6,957 bases of DNA from Planctomycetota bacterium (GTDB lineage: Bacteria > Planctomycetota > UBA8742 > SKZP01 > JAIOTL01), in contig JAIOTL010000230.1 of NCBI GenBank assembly GCA_021106775.1, positions 1 through 6,957 of the forward strand, read 5' to 3'. Position 1 is the stretch's first letter. The number at the start of each line of letters is the position of its first letter. The notes beneath the pieces are model-generated. The model was not told the origin of the DNA, did not search any database, and saw only the letters and a list, made by a program, of their open reading frames with translations. The position numbers and the translations under genes are program-made. Below, piece by piece: positions 1-6,623 of this stretch.

Positions 1-69
1 CCATCCAACCTTGAGGAAGAATCGAGGCAATTATATCTCCTTGAAAAGCTCAGTGAAGAGAAGAATTGA
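1..69 (+). CDS. C-terminal end of an unidentified gene (partial, cut by window edge)
   Basis: Frame 1 is open from the first base and ends at a TGA at 67-69, giving 22 residues rich in Glu, Leu and Lys (ending LYLLEKLSEEKN), like the charged helical tail of a cytoplasmic protein. Nothing identifies the family. The TGA overlaps a TTG that opens another frame (66-182), an arrangement seen in translationally coupled genes. The gene would be convergent with the lipoprotein gene at 229-834. A 22-codon open stretch is weak evidence on its own, so this rests on the protein-like composition and the overlap. Confidence 0.3.
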   Translation, partial: PSNLEEESRQLYLLEKLSEEKN

Positions 70-182
70 GTAAAACTGTTAGGGAGATCAACAATAAATC
101 CAGCGAATTCACAGTCAGATCCGCAATTCTCTTGCTTGCCGAAAAATTTGAGCGCTGGCGGCGGCGCTCAAATCCCTCCTGA
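66..182 (+). CDS. small hypothetical protein (38 aa), TTG start overlapping the previous stop
   Basis: A TTG at 66-68 opens a 38-codon frame ending in TGA at 180-182. The product would be basic, with a short hydrophobic centre (SAILLLAEKF) and a C-terminal cluster ERWRRR. The purine-rich AGAGAAG just upstream could act as a weak ribosome site within the end of the previous frame. Against it: the length is small, the start is TTG, and its last third is the hairpin at 146-173, which is better explained as a terminator for the opposite strand. It could instead be a frameshifted continuation of the preceding frame. No family is recognised. Confidence 0.2.
   Translation: MSKTVREINNKSSEFTVRSAILLLAEKFERWRRRSNPS
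142..173 (-). terminator. rho-independent terminator for the lipoprotein gene
   Basis: Perfect 10-bp inverted repeat: ATTTGAGCGC at 146-155 pairs with GCGCTCAAAT at 164-173 around an 8-base loop. Read on the minus strand, the stem is followed directly by TTTT at 145-142, extending the T of the stem. It lies 55 bases past the lipoprotein stop codon. On the plus strand the stem is followed by CCCTCCTG with no T run, so it should act on minus-strand transcripts only. Confidence 0.65.
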
Positions 183-228
183 CGACAACACAAAAAAATC
201 CTTGCTTTATTTTCCTATATCATGTAAA

Positions 229-834
229 TTATATATGAGTTGCGCCAGGTGTAATGTTGATCGGGGTTGCACCACCCGTAACAACAGAAAACAATGATGC
301 ATCCACACCGCTCATCGAAAATTTTGTAATCTCAAGATCATTGATGCCAAAATTTTCAATATCAAGACTTTTTGTGAGAGTCTGATTCTTGATCACTGCT
401 AAAAACTCAAGTTTGTCTTTCGAAAACTGGATTTTTGCGAAACCGCGACCAGAACCGAGGAGTTCAACTTTAAATGGTCGATGCCTGTTTGCAGTTTGAA
501 TTGCAAGTGTTGCTTCGTTCTGTGTCAGTGTTGTTGGAGTGTATATGACAGTGAATGTAAGTTCGGATTTTGGCTGAATTAGTCTTGAATTTGTGCCGGT
601 TTTTGCGGAAGTAAAACAGATTGAACCTGTGATTTCAATAAGGTTAATCGATATTGTTGTATCACTTCCGTTGTAAAGTGTACTTTCAAGCTCTTTTGAT
701 TCACCTAGAAAAACATTGCCGAAGTCAAGCTTGGTCTGCGACACATATACCTTTTTCGCTTCACCAGCACATGAGACTAAAATCGAACTGATAAAAACAA
801 CTAAAACAAACAACATTTTATGAGAATTGACCAT
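229..834 (-). CDS. exported lipoprotein with HYDIN / choice-of-anchor-D Ig-like repeats, C-terminally short
   Basis: A predicted lipoprotein of 201 residues. Residues 1-21 form a lipid-type signal peptide (basic HK, then a hydrophobic run LFVLVVFISSIL) with lipobox LVS-Cys22, so the mature protein should be membrane-anchored outside the cytoplasm. Residues 28-129 form one complete Ig-like repeat: LDFG at 36-39, an IYTPTT segment and a closing VELLGSG, typical of ASPM/SPD-2/Hydin or choice-of-anchor-D domains. A second repeat starts near 130 (IQFSKDKLEF at 135-144) but ends after ITPGATHI, just where the last strands should begin, so the gene is probably truncated there; no continuation is seen in other frames. 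Start choice: ATG at 834 has a strong ribosome site; GTG at 858 and ATG at 855 have none and lie at the expected transcription start. Role unknown; such domains are usually structural or adhesive. Confidence 0.8.
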   Translation of the reverse strand: MVNSHKMLFVLVVFISSILVSCAGEAKKVYVSQTKLDFGNVFLGESKELESTLYNGSDTTISINLIEITGSICFTSAKTGTNSRLIQPKSELTFTVIYTPTTLTQNEATLAIQTANRHRPFKVELLGSGRGFAKIQFSKDKLEFLAVIKNQTLTKSLDIENFGINDLEITKFSMSGVDASLFSVVTGGATPINITPGATHI

Positions 835-839
835 TATCA

Positions 840-844
840 CCCTC
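840..844 (-). promoter_or_regulatory. ribosome binding site deciding the lipoprotein start
   Basis: GAGGG (844-840 on the minus strand) lies five bases before the ATG at 834-832, and with the following TGAT gives an extended match to the 16S anti-Shine-Dalgarno. It favours this ATG over the in-frame GTG and ATG 21-24 bases upstream. Confidence 0.7.
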
Positions 845-866
845 ACTATTTGCATCACAGAATAAT

Positions 867-896
867 ATCATAGCATAAGATGTTCTAAGAAATGAA
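867..896 (-). promoter_or_regulatory. putative sigma-70-type promoter with extended -10
   Basis: On the minus strand, TGC followed by TATGAT (875-867) matches an extended -10 element with one mismatch from TATAAT. An 18-base spacer separates it from TTCATT (896-891), a weak -35 (3 of 6). Transcription would start near 860, giving a leader of about 26 bases before the ATG at 834. The surroundings are A/T-rich, so chance matches are possible. Confidence 0.4.
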
Positions 897-931
897 TAAA
901 ATTTAATACTTTGTATCAAAATAATAACATA

Positions 932-1391
932 TTAGGAAAATCTCTTAATATTTAGCGCATGTGTAAGGGTTGAAAGTGAAAATGATAGAAGGTTGGAATT
1001 TGCGAGGGATTGGGCGTAGGTGAGGTTTTTGGTGTATTCATCGAGTAAAGTGTCTAAGCTGACACCATTTTTTCTTTTCCCAGCGATACGTCCCGTTTAC
1101 TCCCTGCGGTATAATATATGTCTCGCATCCTATCCGATGAAATTGCACCTGAATTTCACTGACCAAACTCGAGCAGATTTCTTTCCTTCCAACGCTAATC
1201 GAACCCTTATCAAGCCGAATTGATGTAATGCCACAAATAACAAGCTTCATCGCTGGGAAATCCCGCAAGCATACAGGGCAACGAATCTTCGACGAGTCAT
1301 TAATAAACGGACTCTCCCCTGGATTATCCGACAAAGCTTTGCGAAACAATCTTCTTCTTAACTCGGGATTTAAGATGCTTTCACTAAATAC
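932..1391 (-). pseudogene. decayed or frameshifted gene, zinc-ribbon-like N-terminal part (about 152 aa if restored)
   Basis: Frame A is open from 1391 to the TGA at 1038-1040. It contains CPVC (codons at 1280-1269) and a later RIGC...YIIP...YRW segment, loosely like the zinc-ribbon N-terminus of some transposases or DUF6431-type proteins. Near its end the sense strand has a run of six A (1068-1073). Removing one A joins frame A to frame B, which runs to a TAA at 932-934 and is protein-like (NGVSLDTLLDEYTKNL, then LANSNLLSF), possibly helix-turn-helix-like. Upstream, frame A is interrupted by TAG codons at 1392-1394 and 1398-1400 and a TAA at 1440-1442, so no intact start is available. A TTG at 1349 would open a 103-residue frame but lacks a ribosome site. 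Zinc-ribbon likeness is seen only by eye; no family is assigned. It could be a decayed mobile-element gene, or a homopolymer error in the assembly could have broken it. Confidence 0.35.
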
Positions 1392-1697
1392 CTATTGCTA
1401 TGAATCCCCGAAATCTATGTCATCCACTACTCCAATATATTATTCTTTAAGCTTCCTGGAAATGTTTTCAGGATAGTGCATAAGGAACAGCTCGTTTAGT
1501 CTTAAACTAACTGAACACAAATCACATAAGATATACTGATAATATTTCACATGAGTATCGTATGTTCTACGTAATTCAGATGCAAGGGTACATCCTACTT
1601 AAACACTCTAAGTCTTCATTTCGAGAAATTGCAAAGGGAATCCGAGAATACTCAGCTTAACCTATACTGGTTACTTGGATTAAGTGCTGGACTCATC
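1392..1697. other. intergenic stretch downstream of the activase gene, no supported gene
   Basis: Two open stretches of about 50 codons overlap on opposite strands. On the minus strand 1443-1598 is in the same frame as the broken gene at 932-1391. On the plus strand 1511-1660 ends in a HTH-like phrase (FREIAKGIREYSA). Neither has a convincing start or ribosome site, and composition alone does not decide between them. No hairpin followed by a T run was found after the activase stop at 1698, so its terminator is not visible. Confidence 0.4.
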
Positions 1698-4600
1698 TTA
1701 ATCAAGACTTGGTAACACAATTTCGCTATTCACCTGCTCATGGAGCCGGTCCACCTGCAGGCAGAAAGACTCTAACCTGGTTTGCATGATTTGAGGTAGA
1801 GGATTTCCGTCACTTTCAACCGAGAGGAAAGGAAGTGTCGTATACCGTTTCAGATGTTCGATGCCTTGCATTTCTTCCAACCTGTCATTGTCTTCTAACC
1901 GGCATTCCAGTGATAGAATCGATTCAATGATTCGAGTTGGCAAACAAGCGAAGGGACCAATTGAAACGACTCCATGCACATGCTTCACGATTTCCCGATA
2001 AAAACTCCCTATCGCAAGGATCATCTCTCCCGTGAATGACTCGGGGATAAATACGCTTCCTTTTTTCATGATATCCTTGATGTCCACCATTTCGTACTTG
2101 TACAATCCCGATCGAGCAAATGTTCGTTTAATTTTCTTTTCAATGCGTCGCTTAAACAAGTTCCGTACCAGGAGTTCAAAACGTTCCCCGAGTCGGATTT
2201 TCGATTTATATGTACGCTCGGTACTACTGAGGTAGTCCATATAATGGATATATTCGATTAAAGGTGCGCGCTTTACGACAATACCACGTTCCATTAGTCG
2301 GTTGACGACACCTTCAGAGGAAAATTCATCCTTACGCACGGTCATTTCGCCACAAACAAGAACTTTTCGCGCTTCCGAGAGTGGTCGCGTCAGTTCAATT
2401 AATGACAGTTCCAGAGAGACATCTTTCAAGACAGAATACAGGCGTTTTGGCTGCTCTTTAAAGCACTGTGCAATCGTCTGTATTTGCTTGTTGAAAACAT
2501 GTAATGCTTGTTCTTTATCCACAGCGAGAACACAGAGTGTATTATGTATTTCGTCCATTACATCCGCAACGAGAACAGCCTTGAGCAAGGTAACAATTGT
2601 ACGTCCGCCGAATCCCGAGAAACTTGAAGCCCCTGAAAATGTTAACATGGCAACATTCGGAATCTGAAGCTTTTCGACTAGACGCTGAAGGAATATGTAA
2701 TATTGACAGAATCGGCAACTACCTATTGTTGCAGGCATGAAATAAAGCAGCAACTCATTCGGATCCTTGCGCTTTTTAACACGATCCAAGAGTGAGCCCG
2801 TGACCAATATCAATGGCAGACACTCCTTGCACAATGTATGTTTGCGACCTAGCATGAGCGTTGAAAAGTCTGGTGGTTCACTTGGTTCACAATTAAAGCC
2901 ACATCCGGTTAAAGCAGCACCTCCAAGACCAGTTGTGAATCGTCCCATGGACGGAAGAAACAACTTGACTCGCGGATCTTTCCAGTGCACTGATTCCCCT
3001 TCACTAGTAATATAATTGTATTGGTTTCCATTCTTAACAACCTTTGCCGAACGATATCCATTATCAGGACTTACCCCTGGAGTATGCAAAGTTCGATATC
3101 GTTCCACAATATCCATAAATGCTTCCACTCGCGTATTTACACCAGCATCCGCACTATGCGAATCGAGTTCTAACGTCAACGAGGGCTTACTACCCATGAT
3201 GTCCCTGAAATAGGTCAATATGATACTATCAGGTCCACAACCGAAGTTCGTGATGAATACCCCAAATAGCTGGGGATGACGTTTCACGACATGAGCTGCT
3301 TTGATAATTTCCTGACAGGCTGCCCATCCCAGGTTCTCGATGCACTCCTCTTCGTCGTAACGCAGTGAGTCAAAGGGGAGAATTTGGAAACCTCTTGAGG
3401 CAAACTTCCGTGGTATACCAAGGTTTGCCTCATCTGCGAATGCATTGTATGATCGACCAAATAGAATAACAGCGGTCTTTTCTGGATCTGCTTCAAGTTC
3501 CATCAATAACTTATCTCCGAGGAGCTTCGTGTCTTCAAACAACTCTTCCAGCTTCTGCACGCCTTGTCTATAGGAGATTTGCGCGATTTTCTCGTCTTTC
3601 CCAAGTTCCTTTGCAATCTCAATGAACTTATTTTCCATGCTTCCCCACCCCTGGGAGAAATCTAGGATGGGGCTAATGAAACGATCTCGATATTCTCGGA
3701 AAACACTTCGGTAGACGTACGGCTCCCCTTCAGCAGTAACACATACGTTAGGATCACCTGTATCGCCTTTACCGTTCCAAGAAAGGTAAAGCTGAGTAAG
3801 GTGAGGGAGAAAGATTACATCCGGGTCTTTATCAAGCAGGTTTTGCATGACACCATGGCCAACCTCTAAGGGATAACAAAATGCCGACGAGATTCTCCTG
3901 CTTCCTTCGGGATCTACACCGTCCGAAAGGATGACTCGCAAACCCAACCCTTCGAAGAAGCGATAATACAAAGGGAAATAAGTATTGACTAAGAGCGATT
4001 TTGGAATACCCACTGTTTTACACGATGTTTCTTTGGTTTTATAGTGTTGCGTGGCTTTCCGATAGTATTCATCGAACACCAGGTGCTGGCGCTTCGCAAC
4101 CAGATCGAATGATTCTGCATCAATAGTAAGGTGATGAACCAGATTATAGTAGCGGTTGCAAGCACCTCCAAACGTGTATTTCTTTCCTTCGATATGGATG
4201 ACATTGATTTCACATTGTCGGTCGCACCCTTTGCAAACGAAAGTCCTACCGTATTCAACCTCACGATTGGCCAGTACATTCAAATCAAAGGTGCTTTTTT
4301 CGCGAAGGTTTTGAGCAATTCTGTTTTTAATTTCCAAAGCGACTCCAAAAGCACCCATCAAACCGGGTTCCGGAGGAACAGTGATTGAACGGTCGAGAAT
4401 ATTGGCCATCGCCAATGGAACCGCTTTGTTATAACACACACCACCTTGCATAAAAATATGGTTACCAATGCGACGCTGACCCTTTACTCGATTATTGTAA
4501 TTTATACAAATCGAATACACCAAACCAGCCATGATATCTGCAGAACCAACATTCTCTTGCAATGCGTTTTTGATATCGCTGTTGATAAAAGCAGCACATT

Positions 4601-5996
4601 GGTCGTTGAAATTGGGTGGTTGTTTGCCGGTTAATGCTATTTTCTCAATATCTCGGTAATCGATTCCAAATGCCTCTTTGGCGGCTTCTTCCAGGAACGA
4701 ACCGGTGCCAGCGGAGCAGGCCTCGTTCATCGCATAGTCGCAGGGAACACCGTTTACCAAATATGTGTATTTAGCATCTTGACCACCGATTTCGAGGATG
4801 GTATCGACTTCGGGGTCGAAATAAGTCGCAGCTGTAGCATGGGCGAGAATTTCGGTAATAATTCCGTCGGTTAGAGCATGGAGTCCGGTGATTTGTCGTC
4901 CTGAGCCAGTAACTCCCAATCCTGTGATATTAACATGTGTGCCATTGAGTTGTCGGTTTAACTCGCGATAGCACTCTCGGGATGCAGCTACTGGTTTGCC
5001 GTTGGTGCGAAGGTAAATTGAAGCGACGACAGCGTTGTCAGATACTCTCAGCAGAACGGCCTTTGTCGTCGTGGAACCCACATCCAGTCCGATAATGCAC
5101 TCATCATTTTCACGGGCTGATTCGTACGAAAAATCCTTGAATTCCACAAGATCCATCGCCTGGGATAGGGGAGCAAGGCGAGTAAAGTTGGTCCTGCCGG
5201 ATTCGAACTTCACCTGCTTCTTGAACTCTATACGTTTCTCATATGCGCATATAGCAGCTCCAAATGCTTCGAAATAATCAGCTTCGGAAGGTATGACGAC
5301 CTCAGGGATTCGTTGACGCAGTCGTTCCATAATATACGAATTCTTTGTCACCCCGCCGACAACAAGTATCGGTCTATCTGCCAACGATTGCAGTAGTTCC
5401 AGAATTTTCTCAGCAACCATGCTTCCGAGACCCGCTGTGACGTTGCCTATAGGAACTCCTTTATTGAGCGCATGGGTGCAATCACTCTTGCAGAACACCG
5501 AGCATCGTCCGGAAACATGATGCGGTTCCGACTCATGTGCAAAGCGAACTGCTTCTTCTACGCTGATGTTCATGCGCCTGATTTGTTGTAGAAAAAATTC
5601 TCCGGTGCCAGATGCACATTTACTACCTGTCTTGGCGCTGACAATATTACCCGCGCGATCAAGTTCGTAGATTACGAAGTTTTCGCTTCCTAAACTGACG
5701 ATGGCTCCGTATGCTGATTTATTTCCATTGAGCCAATATTGCAAGGTATATTCCGTTGCTTCAGGTTCTGTGATCGTTGATTGATTGACAAATTCTTTAC
5801 CACTTCGACCAGTTACACAGATGTAATCGAATTCGGCAGTGTTTAATTTCTTTAACATTTCTGAAAGCATTTCCTCGGGATTACCTCCGTGCGTTTGCAC
5901 AAGAGACTCATCAATGTTAGCTGTGCCCGATTTCCAGGATAAGGCGACGACCTTAACCGTGGATGCTCCCAAACAAATCCCAAGAGATGTTGACAT
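1698..5996 (-). CDS. fused acyl-CoA dehydratase activase / HgdB-like ATP-dependent reductase (1432 aa)
   Basis: A giant activase-related protein of the HgdC/BcrA-BadF superfamily, near the usual ~1400 residues and complete. Activators of this superfamily hydrolyse ATP to push an electron from a [4Fe-4S] cluster into a partner dehydratase or reductase; here activator and HgdB-like parts share one cytoplasmic chain with no signal peptide. ASKHA module 1 (about 1-260) has a degenerate phosphate loop GICLGASTVK (6-15), SKCASGTG with Cys127, GRCSVFCKSD with Cys165, and LVVGGVTKN. Module 2 (about 300-560) is canonical: IGLDVGSTTTK (302-312), EIGGQDAK (402-409), ACSAGTG with Cys427, DQCAAF with Cys467, MQGGV. 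A cysteine cluster follows (588, 591, 595, 613). The DUF2229-like part begins GIPKSLLVNTYFPLYYRFFE (663) and includes GRSYNAF (847), FGCGPDS (918-924) and HSADAGVNTRVEAF. The HgdB-like C-terminal part has Cys1032/1036/1056/1059, GSCRFCQY (1092-1099), VCGEMTVR (1214) and GPFACLP (1347-1353). ATG at 5996 follows a perfect ribosome site 12 bases after a small membrane-protein gene. Substrate unknown. Confidence 0.96.
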   Translation of the reverse strand: MSTSLGICLGASTVKVVALSWKSGTANIDESLVQTHGGNPEEMLSEMLKKLNTAEFDYICVTGRSGKEFVNQSTITEPEATEYTLQYWLNGNKSAYGAIVSLGSENFVIYELDRAGNIVSAKTGSKCASGTGEFFLQQIRRMNISVEEAVRFAHESEPHHVSGRCSVFCKSDCTHALNKGVPIGNVTAGLGSMVAEKILELLQSLADRPILVVGGVTKNSYIMERLRQRIPEVVIPSEADYFEAFGAAICAYEKRIEFKKQVKFESGRTNFTRLAPLSQAMDLVEFKDFSYESARENDECIIGLDVGSTTTKAVLLRVSDNAVVASIYLRTNGKPVAASRECYRELNRQLNGTHVNITGLGVTGSGRQITGLHALTDGIITEILAHATAATYFDPEVDTILEIGGQDAKYTYLVNGVPCDYAMNEACSAGTGSFLEEAAKEAFGIDYRDIEKIALTGKQPPNFNDQCAAFINSDIKNALQENVGSADIMAGLVYSICINYNNRVKGQRRIGNHIFMQGGVCYNKAVPLAMANILDRSITVPPEPGLMGAFGVALEIKNRIAQNLREKSTFDLNVLANREVEYGRTFVCKGCDRQCEINVIHIEGKKYTFGGACNRYYNLVHHLTIDAESFDLVAKRQHLVFDEYYRKATQHYKTKETSCKTVGIPKSLLVNTYFPLYYRFFEGLGLRVILSDGVDPEGSRRISSAFCYPLEVGHGVMQNLLDKDPDVIFLPHLTQLYLSWNGKGDTGDPNVCVTAEGEPYVYRSVFREYRDRFISPILDFSQGWGSMENKFIEIAKELGKDEKIAQISYRQGVQKLEELFEDTKLLGDKLLMELEADPEKTAVILFGRSYNAFADEANLGIPRKFASRGFQILPFDSLRYDEEECIENLGWAACQEIIKAAHVVKRHPQLFGVFITNFGCGPDSIILTYFRDIMGSKPSLTLELDSHSADAGVNTRVEAFMDIVERYRTLHTPGVSPDNGYRSAKVVKNGNQYNYITSEGESVHWKDPRVKLFLPSMGRFTTGLGGAALTGCGFNCEPSEPPDFSTLMLGRKHTLCKECLPLILVTGSLLDRVKKRKDPNELLLYFMPATIGSCRFCQYYIFLQRLVEKLQIPNVAMLTFSGASSFSGFGGRTIVTLLKAVLVADVMDEIHNTLCVLAVDKEQALHVFNKQIQTIAQCFKEQPKRLYSVLKDVSLELSLIELTRPLSEARKVLVCGEMTVRKDEFSSEGVVNRLMERGIVVKRAPLIEYIHYMDYLSSTERTYKSKIRLGERFELLVRNLFKRRIEKKIKRTFARSGLYKYEMVDIKDIMKKGSVFIPESFTGEMILAIGSFYREIVKHVHGVVSIGPFACLPTRIIESILSLECRLEDNDRLEEMQGIEHLKRYTTLPFLSVESDGNPLPQIMQTRLESFCLQVDRLHEQVNSEIVLPSLD

Positions 5997-6002
5997 TACT
6001 TT

Positions 6003-6007
6003 CTCCT
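6003..6007 (-). promoter_or_regulatory. ribosome binding site of the activase gene
   Basis: AGGAG within AAAAGGAGAAAGTA, six bases before the ATG at 5996-5994. It starts one base after the TAA of the upstream membrane-protein frame (6009-6011), a spacing typical of operon neighbours, and it fixes the activase start. Confidence 0.85.
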
Positions 6008-6008
6008 T

Positions 6009-6437
6009 TTAAAAGACACTGGTAATGTGCATTTCTGGTTGTTTATTTGTATAATTCGAACCTATACTTTGGTAAAAATATTGCACGCCTACGAGTGCTA
6101 CATTTAGGAGTGTGGACCCCAGACGAATACCGGGGTTTAATTGGTGGTCAGATCGCACAATGTGGTTGATGAAACACATATAAAAACTCAAGACTACCAA
6201 CACATTTCGTATGCATCGGATGTTGCGGAAATAACGATGAATGCATGCTGTGAAGTTACGCCCCAATATCTTCTTGAAAGGATGTTTAAGACTCTGTTCT
6301 CTATCTAGCCACGACAACTCAAGCATTACTTGAATAGAGAGCAACATAGTATTTAAGATAACTAACGCTAGTAGAATCATCAGGTTCATTCCAATGGCGT
6401 TCCTTTTGGCTAAGATTGTTATCCATAATACAAACAA
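6009..6437 (-). CDS. small multi-pass membrane protein of unknown function
   Basis: No family is recognised. The 142-residue frame has three hydrophobic segments, about 14-38 (GMNLMILLALVILNT), 76-94 (RNVLVVLSFYMCF) and 104-123 (LGSTLLNVALVGVQYFY). Between the first two lies a strongly basic loop (46-77, nine Lys/Arg), which should face the cytoplasm. It ends in TAA 12 bases before the activase ATG, and its stop abuts the activase ribosome site, so the two are probably one transcript. The start is unsettled: TTG at 6437 has no ribosome site; ATG at 6389 has AGGA 11 bases upstream and would give 126 residues without losing a membrane segment. The frame is open further up to 6482, encoding NNIFFCSSF, which would complete a fourth membrane segment. 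That part can be joined to an ATG at 6543 in another frame by dropping one base, so the gene may be frameshifted. Confidence 0.55.
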   Translation of the reverse strand: MFVLWITILAKRNAIGMNLMILLALVILNTMLLSIQVMLELSWLDREQSLKHPFKKILGRNFTACIHRYFRNIRCIRNVLVVLSFYMCFINHIVRSDHQLNPGIRLGSTLLNVALVGVQYFYQSIGSNYTNKQPEMHITSVF

Positions 6438-6462
6438 AAAAGATGAACAAAAGAAAATATTG

Positions 6463-6543
6463 TTAAAAGTTCTTCGAAAAGATTAAAGTGCGATTAAATG
6501 CTTCTTTTAAGGTGGGCATTCTCTGAGTGAAGTTGATCCACAT
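6463..6543 (-). pseudogene. possible displaced N-terminus of the membrane-protein gene (+1 frame)
   Basis: An ATG at 6543-6541 opens 26 codons (MWINFTQRMPTLKEAFNR, then TLIFSKNF) ending in TAA at 6463-6465. Dropping one base of the four-T run in AACTTTTAAC lets the frame continue as SKNF-NNIFFCSSF into the membrane protein at 6009-6437. The joined product would be 177 residues with a soluble N-terminus and four membrane segments. This could be a single-base insertion, an assembly error or, less likely, a +1 frameshift at TTT-TAA-C. No clear ribosome site precedes this ATG. Confidence 0.3.
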
Positions 6544-6602
6544 TTCGTATTCATATCAAAGGATGAAATTGATTTAGAAATAGTAAACACAATTTATGAT
6601 TA

Positions 6603-6623
6603 ATGTTTAGACATCCTAAACAT
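6603..6623. promoter_or_regulatory. operator-like perfect palindrome
   Basis: ATGTTTAG (6603-6610) and CTAAACAT (6616-6623) are perfect 8-bp inverted arms around ACATC. The 21-base dyad with 5-base centre has the size of a dimeric repressor site and lies about 165 bases upstream of the membrane-protein/activase pair. There is no T run, so it is not an intrinsic terminator. The cognate regulator is unknown and none is encoded in the window. Confidence 0.4.

Noticed and set aside
1050..1078. Hairpin GTGTC/GACAC followed by T-rich tail on the plus strand
   Set aside because: The stem is only 5 bp, and the T-rich tail is explained by the A-rich codons of the minus-strand frame; there is no plus-strand gene to terminate.
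1020..1476. Two plus-strand open frames (1020-1223 and 1228-1476)
   Set aside because: They lie opposite the more protein-like minus-strand frames, have no ribosome site and no recognisable motif.
1511..1660. Plus-strand open frame ending FREIAKGIREYSA, resembling a helix-turn-helix of a transposase
   Set aside because: About 50 codons, no start with a ribosome site, no downstream continuation, and an equally good opposite-strand frame.
2032..5277. Several 60-120 codon frames on the plus strand, and 3284-3496 and 3989-4279 on the minus strand
   Set aside because: They are shadows inside the 1432-residue activase gene, whose motifs run through the whole stretch.
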